DNA of 64,000 bases from Glossina fuscipes (taxonomy: Eukaryota; Arthropoda; Insecta; Diptera; Glossinidae). The DNA lies in the NCBI RefSeq assembly GCF_014805625.2, contig NW_023998414.1:30794988-30858987 (forward strand), written 5' to 3'. Under the pieces are notes generated by a model. That model was not told the DNA's origin, did not search any database, and worked only from the letters and a program-made list of their open reading frames with translations. Below are positions 10,969 through 23,704 of the stretch, one piece after another. The position numbers and the translations under genes are program-made. How positions within the stretch are numbered: the stretch's first letter is position 1; each line of letters begins with the position of its first letter.

Positions 10969-12690
10969 ATACCCACCACTGAGGGATTGCGATAAATTAA
11001 TGCCCTTAGATTATATCTATGAGATCCAGAAATATGTAACGAATGCCGGGTATAAGGTACATATACATATATATATACAAATGTTGAAATTATTAAAAGC
11101 TTCATATACGAAAAGCTTAAAGATGTAGTCGGTGGGTATTTAAAACTCGTCTCAGAAAGAAATAACATTTGTGTCGTGTCCTGTATCGACTCCAGAGGGG
11201 TAACTTAGAGATGTTGTTTCTAAGTTTCAGCAATGTGCACCATGTGCGTAATTAGTTCGGCGAGCATTTTATTATCAAATAAGCATTTTGTTCACAACAA
11301 ATGAATCAACAAATTCAACAAAGAGTTGTCTATTGTTGGCTAACTCTTTTTCCACGTTTCCACGTAATTTTTGAATCGCGTATCAAAAAATATATTTCAA
11401 TTTTGGCGAAATAGGTGAATCGGTGACTTACCAAATCAAGCTGAATCCGCCGGAACACGCAGCATTCAATAGGAATAATGCTAGGAAAATATGGCGAGTG
11501 CGATAAATCATTCCATTTGGCCGTGTTCATTTGTAGTCTCTACCGATCGCCCATAATGGAATCATCAATCCAGATCTTAACAGCTCATAGCTTATAATAT
11601 CCGTTTTGGTCTCATCAGATTGACTATGAACATTGAACCATAAATATTCGATTTTAGTGTTGATGTTGATCTCAACTTGATGGCAACGATTGGGTGGGCA
11701 TAGCTTATTATTTCGCCTTGTTCGGGTCGTCGTAATATGTCTAACACTGTCACTTCTCACAACTCTTCTTTTCTTGCCCTTGAATCAGTTGCTCGCAGGT
11801 AAAGAATTGCATTTTCAACGCGTTGCGGTTTCCATTCATGAATCATTCCCATGAATTTCAATTATAATTGCTTGTCCAGTCAAATCTAATGATCCTGCAA
11901 GATCCTCTTGCGTTTAATTGGCAGATGCCAATCGAGCAATGTCTCCAATACTTTGTCTTCGAAATTTTTTGACTCTCCAAAGGTAAAGTTATCTCTAACT
12001 TTGAAATCACTATTCTCAAAATATCGGAAAGCCGTTCCTATAGGATTTATCTGCAGGAGCATTGCCACCATCAACTTCCTCAAGCATCCGATTCGTTTAA
12101 GCAGCACTTTTCTTCCCAATCAAGTAGAGAAGTAAATTTCGCGCAAATGCTGCTTAGCTAACACAAAATTTGACATACAGTCAACGAGAAAGTTTTTGTA
12201 TGAAAGTCAAAGTGATATATACAAACTATGCATTGTGGACAGATTTCTAATACCCGCTGATACCATCGAAATTAATCATCACTACGGAACATTCATAATA
12301 GGCAGAACCATCAAGAATATATACGCTGCTTTATAGGGTTCCCGAAGCTTACTTCTTAGTGATGAAATCGTTTCCATGAAGTGCGTTGGTCTATCCAAAA
12401 TTTTTACCCCCGGTATATACTAAAGCCGTGCAAAACCGAAGAATTAAAGTGGTATTAAGCTAGCGACTAAAGCGCTCACTATTAAGAAAGAGAGTTGCAT
12501 AGAGTACTGCATCTCTAATGATTCGTTAAAATGTTGCGTTCTTACTTGGTTATTGCATCTTGTAGATGGTTACGGTCTTTCTAAAGCTCGGAAGTAGACA
12601 TGCGAGATCTTATTTAATACTGACAAAATCCAAGGTCTGGGCTCAGCTGATGCTGAACTGATGACGTTTAATTATAACTCTGGTGGGTAT
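10969..12690. mobile_element. Repeat-bounded segment with ATACCCACCA ends, enclosing mariner remnant
   Basis: ATACCCACCAC at 10969 faces TGGTGGGTAT at 12681-12690, which is followed outward by CGGCTCGGGCCGAT. A further GGTGGGTAT lies at 11131-11139. The ends match those of the elements at 23705, 34798 and 38300. Whether the whole 1.7 kb is one element or a short 170-base MITE plus a solo end cannot be decided by eye. Confidence 0.4.
11280..12160 (-). mobile_element. Decayed mariner-like transposase remnant
   Basis: On the - strand, 12050-11900 gives RYFENSDFKVRDNFTFGESK and then NFEDKVLETLLDWH, matching the mariner N-terminal signature (RFENGDF..D..R.GRP..FED..LE.LL.). Further down, in another frame, FFTCEQLIQGQEKK matches the region just before the first catalytic Asp of cecropia/mauritiana-type mariners. 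At 11600 comes SYELLRSG, matching the (Y)YELLKPG block. Frames are broken several times, so this is a pseudo-transposase. Confidence 0.75.
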
Positions 12691-13199
12691 CAAAATATTC
12701 GGCTCGGGCCGATTGCAACCTTTTGTTTTTTACTTATTCTTTTTAATTGTTTATCAGCGCAATTTTCTAATTTTTAAAAGCATTGGTATTCTTTTGTTAA
12801 ACATACATATAATTTGATAAAACACTGCCAATTATGTAAATTCCAAAAAAGAAAAAAAAAAAAAAAAAAAAATAAATAAATAAATCAAAAAAATTGGCGA
12901 AAAGATATTATTTTATAATTATATGAAAATTTTTAATTTCCTAGGTTTTTAAATTTAAATAAAATTCAATAAAATCTGCAGTGTATTGAAAATATAAAAG
13001 ATTCCAAAAAATAGAATATATATAATATATATATAAATATATATATATGTAAATATATATATATATATATATATGTATATATGCATATATAAATAATATA
13101 TAAATATATGTATAATATGAAATAAATATATATTTATACTATGTATGTATATATATATATAATATATATATATATATATCCATATATATATATATAAAA

Positions 13200-13244
<45 letters not shown>

Positions 13245-13270
13245 TTATTTATAAAAGTTATCTTTATAAT
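12690..13270. repeat. AT low-complexity block
   Basis: After an A-run near 12850 the sequence is almost only A and T, with long TA arrays between 13015 and 13245 (for example 13207-13241). Confidence 0.9.
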
Positions 13271-15949
13271 TATTGCTGTGATAAAATTCAATTGATGACA
13301 AAAAAAATTTTATAAAATTTTATGGGAAAAATATGCTGAAGTTATTAAATGTGAACACATATATTAATATATAATTTGTTTAAATAGAAATCACTTAACC
13401 TCAAACAAAGCAAATGGGAAAAACAAAAACAAAAAAAAAATAAAAAAACACAAAAGGTATATTTAATAAGTTTGCGTTGCAAAGTAAGCAAATCCTAGCC
13501 ATGAAAGGCAAAGGTAAAATTTATATTTGATTTTTTTTTTTTTTTGTTTTTTATGCTTTTTTGCTTCATAATATATTATAGATCGTTTAAAACCACGTGA
13601 AGACTAAATCGTGTTAATGCGGTTTATGAAAATGTAAAAAAAAATTTGATATTCATGGCCGCTTTGCTAAGTGCATCCAATATTCTCTATAGGTTCTCTA
13701 ATGAAGAAATTCATTGCTAAGCTTTTTTAGCTTTCATTGTCATAATACGCTTGTTTCTTAATCAGTCGGCGGACTTTCCAGATTACTTTGTAAATTAGTT
13801 TTTGACGGAACAAAGATCTTGTCCTTATCTATGTGTATTATAAAATATCGATGGAATAATTAGGCAATTGTGAGTGATCGATCCAATGTTCTGCTTGGTA
13901 GAGTAATTTAACTTCCTTTCATATCTGTTTAAGCGGTCTTAAGCTTTAGAAGCGCTATTAACGTCACCGTAAATCAATTTCTTTATTAGCCATCACTACG
14001 TCGATCTTTCATCGAAATTCAATTTGATACGAAAGGAAACCACGAATACAAAGTTAAAAATATTGTTAATAAATTTCAGCGAGCAGTTAGATGGTCAATT
14101 CGAACTGATTTTAACATTAAGCCATTTTTAGTAGTTAGGAATATTATTTACGAAATATTCATACTCCAAGAATGACGAAAAAATACTTTTTACATCGGTA
14201 GTGTTTCTTCTTCAATTATGATTAAATTAGTTTGTATTACAGATATTTGTCAGCTTACATTAAAAGTTTGCCTCTTTAACATTAAGCGAATGCGTAAATA
14301 CGAATGCACTGTTTATTGTCTTATCTATATGTTGTATGTTGTATGTCAACTATTTCTTACAAGCAAAAAAATTTGTAAATTTCTCTCGCGTATTAATGAA
14401 AAATAAACTAAGTGTACGAACCGCATCCATATAACAGTTTCATTGTTTTTAATGGGTCTATCGTTGCCGACTGTGTTTTGAATATTTTCAAATAAGAGAA
14501 ACAAAAAAAAAAAAAAAAAAAAAATGAAAATTATATACAGGTTGGACTGTATATGTCATTTTCTTTAATCATTGGTTTTCCTACAGAAAGGCATAGGATA
14601 AATGATCCAGTAATACTGTTTCCATCATGCGATCATCTTATAAAGACAACTAATTAAGGAATGATAGAATACCCGTCCAGTCCATCTTACCTAAAGATTA
14701 GTGGACTCAGTGTGGGGCTGGATACCGTCCAGTGTATCGTTGTATCCTACAATATTCAGAAATATTCAGAAATTGTCAAAAATCGGACAGTATCGGATGA
14801 TCTAGAAACTTATCGCGCGACTAGCCTGCTGTTGTCAATTCTCAACAACCGCGTTCTTTAATGATCTTTCTGTTTGTGAGAATTAGAAATGCCTTTTAAA
14901 AATCCTATAACTTATTTATATATGTACGTGTGTTCATCCGCCTCACATACTGATATATCAACGTGAGGCGTAGAAAATTTTATTTTCATTTTCAAATCAT
15001 AGAATAAATTTAAAAACAGACAAAGTCTGCCCACAAGCACACCAATGAACGGTAAATGCTACGGACAATGTATACGGTTTTTGCTTTTTAAAATGATGTC
15101 GCCAATAATAGTCTATAATAAATAGTAATCCACAGCACGGGAGTTATTAAATTTTAATCGGGTCCATCCATAAATTTCACAAAGAACAATGGCAATGGAC
15201 TAACTAAAGTGATCAGCATTAAAAACAAAATCTTTGAGAACGCGTAACAGAACCAAATTTTATCATTCCAGAAACAGAAAGAAAAAAAAAAAAAAAAAAA
15301 AAACAAACGCATACACGGCAGCAGAAAAACAAATAAGCAAATAATCTAAACCATTAAAACGTCTAATAAGCACTGGGAGTATTAGTTGCGACAAATATCG
15401 ATTTAAAGTGCAGTGCAATTTATGTACAAAACGACCCCAAACATCCAAACTGGATACGTCACATTTACGTATCAAAAGCTTTTCTTTTTTAATAAATTTA
15501 TATATGATATGGCACGACTATCCACGATTCGTCTGAAAGCGGTTACAGTTCGTTTACTTGTTTTTATTTTAATAGCTATCGTCATTGATCGTTCAGTTGT
15601 TTGTTTCTAAACATTACCAGTTGTCTCGAATTCGGTCTGAGTATAACTGAGTGTAAATTTTGACTTTTGTTTAATTATTAATTACGCGAAATCATTTGCA
15701 TAGCATAGCATATGCCGCACTTAAGCCGCTTAAAGAACATTTCAAAAAGCAAAGTAAATAATAAAAAAAATAATTACGAGAATAGGTTAAGATTTTACAA
15801 AAAATGCTAATAAAATACATTAACGACTTACAAAGTCGCAGCATACATGAAAAAAAAAAAAAACAAAAAAACAAAAAAACAAATTTATATAAAAAAGACT
15901 GTAGATTTTGATTTGTATTATTTTTTAGATCAAGGAAATATTAGTTAAA

Positions 15950-15980
<31 letters not shown>

Positions 15981-16980
15981 AAAATATTAATTCGTGTTTT
16001 CACAAAAAAAAAAATAGCGATAATTTAAAATGCTTGAAAAGAACGCAAAAATGAAAACAAAAAAAAAAAAAAAATTAATAATATAAATAAAATAAAGCCA
16101 AACAATTTTTATTGTTAATTGCAAAGCCTTCGCACACCCAACTATGTACATATATATGTACATATATACATATACAAGTATTTATTTAAATTTAAATACA
16201 CAAATAAAAGAAAAAAAGAAAAGAAAAGAATAGAAAAGAAGAGAAGAGAAACATTTACACCTAAAAGGCAAACGAAAACTCATAGCAAATGCATAGCGAG
16301 TGCACTTAGCTGAAAAAGAAAATTAATTAATATCAAAGAAATTAATATTTTCGTTTGTGCAAATTGACTTTAATTAATTTATATTAATAACAATTTAAAA
16401 TATCTATATATTATCGCTGGGCCTAATACATATTTTCCATTTTTCTTCATTTATTTATTTATTTTTTTTTCGTTTTTATTTATTTTATTTTGAATTTAAA
16501 TTCAAATACACTGTAAGTATATAAAGCTTTAAGCTTTTTGTAAAGAAAAATGCTAACAGATAAATAAATATATAATCAATTTATATACAAAAACTAAACG
16601 ATATAGTTTTTCTTGATTTTTCTTCGAATGCTCGACTGCTCGAATGCTTGAAAATGTGACCAATGCTCGAGTGGTATTCATAAATGTTTTTTCTAGATTT
16701 TTGGTACGATAGTTCCATTTGTTTCAATCGTTCATCAATTTCTCTTTGCGCTCATTATGCTCGAACTTTTTTTTTTTTTTTTGGTCTTTTAAAGAAAATA
16801 TAAAAATTTGTCATTATGTAATCGAAGCAACTCCAAGCAAGTACTGGCAATAGGCGAACAACTAAATATTCTAGTGTAAAAATGCGAATCGGTATAATTT
16901 GCCCGATAACATAGAAATGCTATCACTGAAAGGACGGGAAAATCGTGACATTGCCGAAAATTCATTGATTGTTTACGTTG
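13271..16980. other. Intergenic, no gene seen
   Basis: AT-rich sequence with A-runs near 14500, 15285, 15850, 15950 and 16060. A short AAAGA-rich tract lies at 16210-16250. No ORF here shows a recognisable domain, no RNA gene was recognised, and no clear terminal repeats were found. Confidence 0.5.
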
Positions 16981-16986
16981 CCGGTA

Positions 16987-17530
16987 ATGGATGCTTGCAT
17001 ATATTTTGATCAGCGACGTCTATTTGTGAAAATGATAAAGTAATGCGAACCACCAATGTAAATAACGATTAAATTCGATGACCTTGACTATCATCTACAT
17101 AAAATAACGATTTCGTATTTAGTATTATTGAGTTATTCAGTGTATAGAGACGCTAATCATGGAAAGCTTAATATTTGCATTTTCGACATTCGTTACTTTT
17201 GTTAGTTGATTTCAAGAATTCTGCTGCCGATGTCCATCAAACACCTTAGAAACTTGGAGTAATGCTGCCCGGTTTTGCTTTCAACGATTTAAAAATGATG
17301 ATTTTGATGGCAATGATAAGAAAACGTCCTTTAAGACCAAAAAACTTCGAAATCAATGAATTGCAAGACTGATTGGACGAAAACCGAGCTCAAACTCTCG
17401 AGGAACTTTCGGACACCTTAAACGTCAATAAATCAACAGTTACTAGATGTTTGCATGCGATGGGAAAGATCGAAAAGAAGGGGAAAATGGCTACGTCGTT
17501 CGATGAGATATATTTCACCAACCTAACGCC
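16987..17530 (+). mobile_element. 5' part of a decayed mariner element
   Basis: At 17265-17310 the + strand reads RFCFQRFKNDDFDGNDK. After frameshifts, 17375-17490 reads LDENRAQTLEELSDTLN and KSTVTRCLHAMGKIEKKGK, the end of the mariner DNA-binding region. No catalytic domain follows. A 30-base motif at 16987-17016 (beginning ATGGATGCTTGCATATAT) is identical to the complement of 3982-4011, which sits at the corresponding side of the other mariner copy, so it probably belongs to the element end. Confidence 0.8.
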
Positions 17531-17889
17531 TATTAAATGACCGCAATGTTTAGTGCTCTAAGCACACGTATGTCACAGCTGTACGTCGTTCGGATAACAA
17601 CTGCAAACACATCACATGAGAATGAATTTAAAGAAGCGCATATGGAAAACTGTCAGAGAATAGAGACACTAACAAGTAAAAACACTATACTGAGACAAGG
17701 CTCAACATTAACTATCCAACATCATTTTGCTTAATACAGTTATTTGTACAAGGATATAGGAAATAGGGTGTTATATGGAACGGAGTCGAAAAGCCGTTCC
17801 GATCTGAATCATTTTCAATAGTGTTCGCTCTTTGGCCAACACACGTCGGTAACCCAGATTTCATCAAAGCAACTCACGAATTGCGACGT

Positions 17890-18030
17890 GAACAGACAGT
17901 GCTGATACAAAGCTTTATTAAGTTTGTGAGTATGTATCTAACACCCTGAAGGACTTGATTCACCTTTCGCTATACCGATCGATTCGTACTCATTTTCTTA
18001 ATCTATTTAACCTTGTCTATTCGTCTTGTT
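17890..18030 (+). repeat. Possible copy of dispersed repeat family 2
   Basis: It contains TATTAAGTTTGTG, then CACCCTGAAGGACTTGA and CTATACCGATCGATTC, resembling the blocks at 42309-42400 and 50491-50600 (ACATTAAGTTTGTGCGG, ACCGAGAAGGACTT, CGATCGATTC). Confidence 0.5.
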
Positions 18031-18440
18031 TTCTTGTATTCACCCTGTAGGTCACTATTTTGGAGTTATACACTGATACGCTGTTTAAGAGATGGTTTAT
18101 GAGCAGTGAGCCAAAAATTCTCAGTTTATATCAGACATGTCGTTTGGCCGATTTTGTTCATTTTTAAATACCAACCTTTACGAAAGAAATTTCAAAGTTT
18201 TTGCTAAATTTGAAGTCATTTTATATGCGCATGTTGTCTACGATTTTTTAATTTTACTAAATATTTTATTGGTGGCTTTCTAGTTCGCACACATTATAAC
18301 TTGGCAAAGATGGAAACTTATGATTCTCAGCAAAGACACAAACCGCAAGAATATTTTGGGCTGTTTCCCTTTCAATAAAAATTAGGTCTTCATTGTAAAC
18401 TTCTAAAAAGTAAGCATTGTGGTCATATAACTTACTTATA

Positions 18441-18577
18441 ATACCCATCACCAAATGATGAGGGACTTATTCATTTTGTCAAAACATTTGTGACGCCCAG
18501 AAGAATGCTTCAGAGACCCCACAAAGCATGTATATTCTTGATCAGCATCAAATTTTGAATCGTTTTAAGCATGTCCA
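18441..18577 (+). repeat. Copy of dispersed repeat family 1
   Basis: It begins ATACCCATCACC and continues with CAAAACATTTGTGACGCCCA, AGACCCCACAAAGCATGTAT, TTCTTGATCAGCATCAAATT and ends near AAGCATGTCC. The order of blocks is the same as at 51127-51260 and 20698-20779. It is non-coding. Confidence 0.7.
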
Positions 18578-18839
18578 ATATGGTTCTATCGACACAGTAT
18601 CGCGATATCGTCGAAAAGATAGGAAAAAGTTCTGCTGATTTGTCTCAATAAACGCCTTGGTCAAGCGAAAAATCGATCCAAATACATGTAAGCAACTAAT
18701 ACTTGAAAATATCCACAGGAAACCAGTCAATATGCCATCCGAAATCAAATAGACTGCAATCTGATAAACAAAAAATTTGGAAGAACTGATCAAAAAGCCA
18801 TTAACTTATCAAGAGTGAATGCAACGTTGGATCATAATC

Positions 18840-20132
18840 CTCTAGGAAAAAGGATTAAACTAAAAATGCCATCAGTTAAGAAATCCACTTTTCGGGACAA
18901 ATCAATGTCGAAAAATAAAAGACTATGAAACGAAGAACGATTTAGTATGTGAAATAATCCAATGATAGACAACATTGAAGCAATTACTATGAAGGTGTAT
19001 ATATAGAGCAAAGAAAAGCACTACCGAAATTCGGAGAAACTCAGCCGAGAATAAACTTAGTTTTAAATGAAATAAGCTGAAGAATCGATTGACAATTGAT
19101 GAAACACTGAATTATTGCGTGATAACGAGAACTTACACAAGAAACTAAAGGAAACTTGCGGTCTGCAAAGTAAATCAACGCTGACTGTTTTAAAGAATAA
19201 ATGTCACCAAGATAAAAGAAAATAGAAAGCTATGAAAAGATTGACATTCGTCAATGATTTTCAGACGATATTTGTTAGGTGCGTAGACTCTGCGGATGAT
19301 GATCAACAATATACGGCGCCGTCCGCTACAAAAGATGAAATCAGAAAAGTCATAAAAAAATTCTAAAAACAACAAGGCCAGGGATAACGATGAAATACTG
19401 ATGAAAATTAAACGATCGATAAATGATGATAGTCTAGATATCCTGCATAAACTTAAATTTAACGAGATTTAGAACACAGGCACTCATCGTGACAGGGACT
19501 ATTTTTTATCAAAGTTAATAATAATCCTTTATCGAAGTTAATAAAATGTAAAAAAAATACGCAAAAAGATATTTTCCTTCGTTGCATAGATTATGAAAAA
19601 ATGGTTTGACAGAGTACGGCATGATCAATTAATAGATAGAATGAAAGGTTTTAGCGTTAACGCAACGCGATACGTTTTGCATCAAAAAGTTGTGTTGGAG
19701 ATAAATCGCAAAAGTTCATGGTAATGATGTCCGAACAAATTATATGGTTATAAAGAGCAAAGTTTGCCAAGGCTGCATATTCTCATATTTTTTAACATCT
19801 ATTCTGAGCTAATCGTTTAAGAAGCGGACATTAAGGTCAGTGGATAACTCATTCATAATATCCGATACACGGACGATGCCATTCTATCGATTAATAGCCA
19901 AAATGTAAAAAGTGTTTCCACATTTTTATACCTTTGATGTCCGTATTAGAGGAATACGGTGAGACAGTGACGTACAAGTGAAAAGAAAGAAATCATCGTA
20001 CACGAAATATACGAAAATTTTAGCAAAATGGAAAATCAGCTTATCCTTTACCGGCTAAGGTCGGTGCTCTTCTCTGGTCTAGAATGATACACATTAAAAA
20101 TGAATACAATGGACAAACAGGAAGTCTTTGAG

Positions 20133-20166
<34 letters not shown>

Positions 20167-20465
20167 TACCATACAATTTTAAAGATATCGTGCAAAGATC
20201 GAATATCTAAGACAAAAGTCATGAGAAGAATAAATTCTGAGCGTGAGCTGTTAAAGTGTATGAAAAGACGAAAAACTATTTACTTTGGTCATACGATATA
20301 TGGGGAAAAATATGAAATTCTCTACATCGAATAGTGGAAGAGCGAAATCGAAGAACGAAGTGGCATAGGCGGAAAACAAATATCGTGACTGCGTAATATT
20401 CGAAACTGGACAGGAGTGAGCGCAATACACGAGATCATAAACATGGTTAGGAGTTAAGAAAATGT
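18840..20465 (+). mobile_element. Decayed non-LTR retrotransposon (LINE) reverse-transcriptase remnant
   Basis: Broken frames on the + strand follow the order of an insect LINE ORF2. TFVNDFQTIF and TKDEIRKVIKK (about 19240-19360) match the linker before the reverse transcriptase. WFDRVRHDQLIDRMK (about 19600) is the RT motif before the first catalytic Asp. FFNIYSELIV (about 19790) and HNIRYTDDAILS (about 19855-19890) correspond to the RT box with the catalytic YxDD, here YTDD. The C-terminal region reads RINSERELLKCMKRRKTIYF and GHTIYGEKY (about 20225-20310), then EERSGIGGKQ and LRNIRNWTGVS (20345-20420). There are many stops and a GT microsatellite at 20133-20163. It is not active. Confidence 0.8.
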
Positions 20466-20697
20466 TTGGAATTCAGTTAATAAAAAATGTAAAATTACAA
20501 TACAATAATATTATAAAACGCATGTAATCGCTTATATTCAGTAAAGGATTGGTAATAAATGAAGAAGAACTTTCTGTAAATGATTTTCTTTAACAATATC
20601 TTACTAAACAATTAGTATTGCACAACAAGTAAGTAGGCTTGGTTTTTTCTTTCTTTCTTATCAAATAATTGTTGTTCCTATTTAATTAAAATACTTT

Positions 20698-20779
20698 TGT
20701 ATCCATCACCGAAGAATGTAAATATATATTCTTGATCGGCATCAAATTCTGAATCAATTTAATCATGTTTGTCTGTCCA
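20698..20779 (+). repeat. Copy of dispersed repeat family 1
   Basis: GTATCCATCACCGAAGAATG, then TATATTCTTGATCGGCATCA, AATTCTGAATC and GTTTGTCTGTCC give the same block order as the copy at 18441. A shorter internal part is deleted. Confidence 0.7.
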
Positions 20780-21229
20780 TTTTTATAATGTGCATGGCCG
20801 CAAAAATTAAGCTATCCACTCCAAATTTGACGGAAACATTGGAGGCTCTCGCAAGCAGTTTGGTATTGCAGATGCGTTAAATCGGTGCAAGGATATTCCT
20901 ACAGTGATACGTAAACGGAGAGAACCTCTGTTTTTCCAGAGAATTAAAGAATTGGTTTCTTGATTATAACGACACCAGATACTGTACGACACGAATATAA
21001 TTTTCTTATTTGTTGTTGTTGTTTAAAGGGTAGCTCTTATCTTCCAGTGCGGTGTCCATTTGTTTTCTTAGACGCTCAAGTTAAGGAAAGAACAATAAAG
21101 AACTAAGAGATTTTCATTGATTTTTCATTTAATCTGATTTAAATTGCATAAAAGTGATCGTGATATTTATGACGCTGAGATTTGCTTTGTAAAAAACTTA
21201 CTGTTATTTCGGTTTTCAATAAATACTCG

Positions 21230-21392
21230 GAGTTATTTTTTTTATTTTTTTTTTTTATTTTTATCCATATTTTTTTTACAATAATAATTTTTTTATTATT
21301 TTATCATTTATTAAATTTCCTCTCATTATTTTTTTTTTTTTTATTATTATTATTATTATAACCTGTGTGTGTTTGCTTTAATTAAGTGTTTA

Positions 21393-21426
<34 letters not shown>

Positions 21427-21518
21427 GGTGTGTGTAATGTGTATTTGTGTGCAATGTATATCTGTTTGCGTTTGTGCATGGTAGTAGTAGTGTGTGTATT
21501 TGTTTACGTGTGTGTATG

Positions 21519-21581
<63 letters not shown>

Positions 21582-21631
21582 GTGTGGACACATGGAAATG
21601 TATTGTGCCTTTGAAAAGTAATGGGTAACAG

Positions 21632-21676
<45 letters not shown>

Positions 21677-23068
21677 AAGATGGAAATAGAAGAAAGTGTG
21701 TATCTATGGTTTCTATGCGCTGTTACATCTATAAACGGAAATGTAATGTTTGTGTATTCGAAAATCAAAGAGGAAGAAAGAACGAGAGTAAGAATATATT
21801 TTCTTGCATGATAATAGAAGAGAGAATTTGATTTATCACTAAATTTATTGCAGCATTTGTTTTTTTACTGTATACCTTATATTGGTTTCTGTTTTCACTT
21901 TTTATTCATTTTTATTGAATGAGTTGCTTTCAGGATTTAAAAATTTCTTTTTTGTTTTCAATACAATTTTAACGTTTTATAAAACATTTTAAGACAACTT
22001 AACAACTGTGATTTTACTTATTTTGTTTCTTTTAATTTTATAGGCTTTATTTTGATTTACTTCTCTTTATATATCTTTACTTTTATAGGTTTAATTCAGT
22101 TGATTTTTAAATTTTCCTAATAAAAGAGGATTTCTTCTTACTTTAGTCATTTGTGTTATATGGTTTGGATACGTTGTGTTTGTGTGGACTGTGTATACTG
22201 TGTGTGTGCTGTGTGTGCTTTGTGTTTGTGTGTATGTGTGTTGAAGGGAGAGTAGATATTAGTGTATGTGCGAATGCGACTAATTTCATTTCAGGGAAGT
22301 GGACGAATGTGTGTATGTGTGGTCTAATTTTTTGTATAACATTGTGTGTGTATTGGAATGTTTATCAGTGCGCGTGTTTATGTTGCTTATTATGTTTACT
22401 TCGTTTCAGATTTAGGTGATTTTGGAAATCATTATTATTCGTAGAGCAATTGTGGTACACATCTTATATAATTATTTATTTGCCATCATAAGTCATAAAG
22501 ATACCATAGAGATGAATGAAATTTACAAATAGATTTCTTTTTAAATAATTATATATTATAAATAATATTTCTTTGTCTTTGTATAGGTCTAGGTTGTAGT
22601 TGTTATACTTTTTAATTTTTTTTTTTTTTTCTTTATTTATTTGTTCATTTTTTTTTTAAATTTAATTTTTGGATGTATAATACTTTCGGCATTTTTTCAT
22701 TGTTATTAATGTTGTTATTATTATTATTATTATTGTGTATTATTAACGTTATTATTTATTATTATCATTATTATTTTATTTATTATTATTATTATTATTA
22801 TTAATTGAAGTTTTTATACGTAATAATTCTAATTGCTTTCCGTTTTTTGTTGTAATGGTATTATTGTATTTGTTTACTTGTGGTTGATTTTTTATTATAT
22901 TTAAATAATTTTCTTTTGTAATTTCTTTTTAAAAATATCATAAGCATCATCATTCTTGCATTCTTGTGATCTTACTGTTTATTTATTCATTACTTTATTT
23001 ATACGAAAAGTATTTTCTGTTTTTTATTTTGATTTATTTATATCATAATCATAATCGTCTCTTTATTT

Positions 23069-23107
<39 letters not shown>

Positions 23108-23700
23108 TTTTGCTAAATTTTTTTAAAGCTTAAATAAAAAGTTTTGTATTTAGATTTCTCGTTTTTCTTGTGAATTTTGTTTTTTTTGGTTTTTTTCTTT
23201 GTTTGTCATTTTAAATAAATAAATTTTTTATTTTTCTCAACAGAAATTTTTGTTTTTGCTTTTTTGTGTGTTTTGTTTATTACCAGTCTTTGTTAATAAT
23301 AATGATAATAATAATAAAAAAGTAAATAAATATATAAAAACAAAATTAAAATTTATTTTCTTTTAATAATTAATTAAAACTAATTAGTAATTATTTATTA
23401 CAGCAAAGCTCTGTTGATATATATTTGTATGTATTTGTGTTTTATTGTTTTTTTTTTGCAGTATTACATTTTTTAATAGTTTTTTTCATTTTTTTTATAA
23501 TAATATAATCCATTTTTAGGTAAATGTTAAGATTGTTTTTTTATTTATATATTTATTTTTTATTTTATGATTTCTAACGACTTTTAATTGAATTAAGTCT
23601 TCAACTTACGCGATGACATTGAATTAGAATATAGAAAAAATATTCGAAAAAATAAAAAAAAAAAAAAAAATAAATAAATAAAAAGCAATATATATGAATT
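21230..23700. repeat. T-rich low-complexity block with compound microsatellites
   Basis: It contains (GT)n at 21393-21417, (TAG)n at 21519-21550, (GT)n at 21551-21586, (GA)n at 21634-21680, ATT/TTA-rich tracts at 22705-22802 and a T-run of about 35 at 23071-23105. The T bias is on the + strand, so a Shaker transcript would be A-rich here. Long ORFs in this area are only translated repeats. Confidence 0.85.
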
Positions 23701-23704
23701 CTGT

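Noticed and set aside
21382..21768. 128-codon - strand ORF rich in Ser-Leu and Thr-His
   Set aside because: It is only (GA)n, (GT)n and (TAG)n repeats translated; no other coding evidence.
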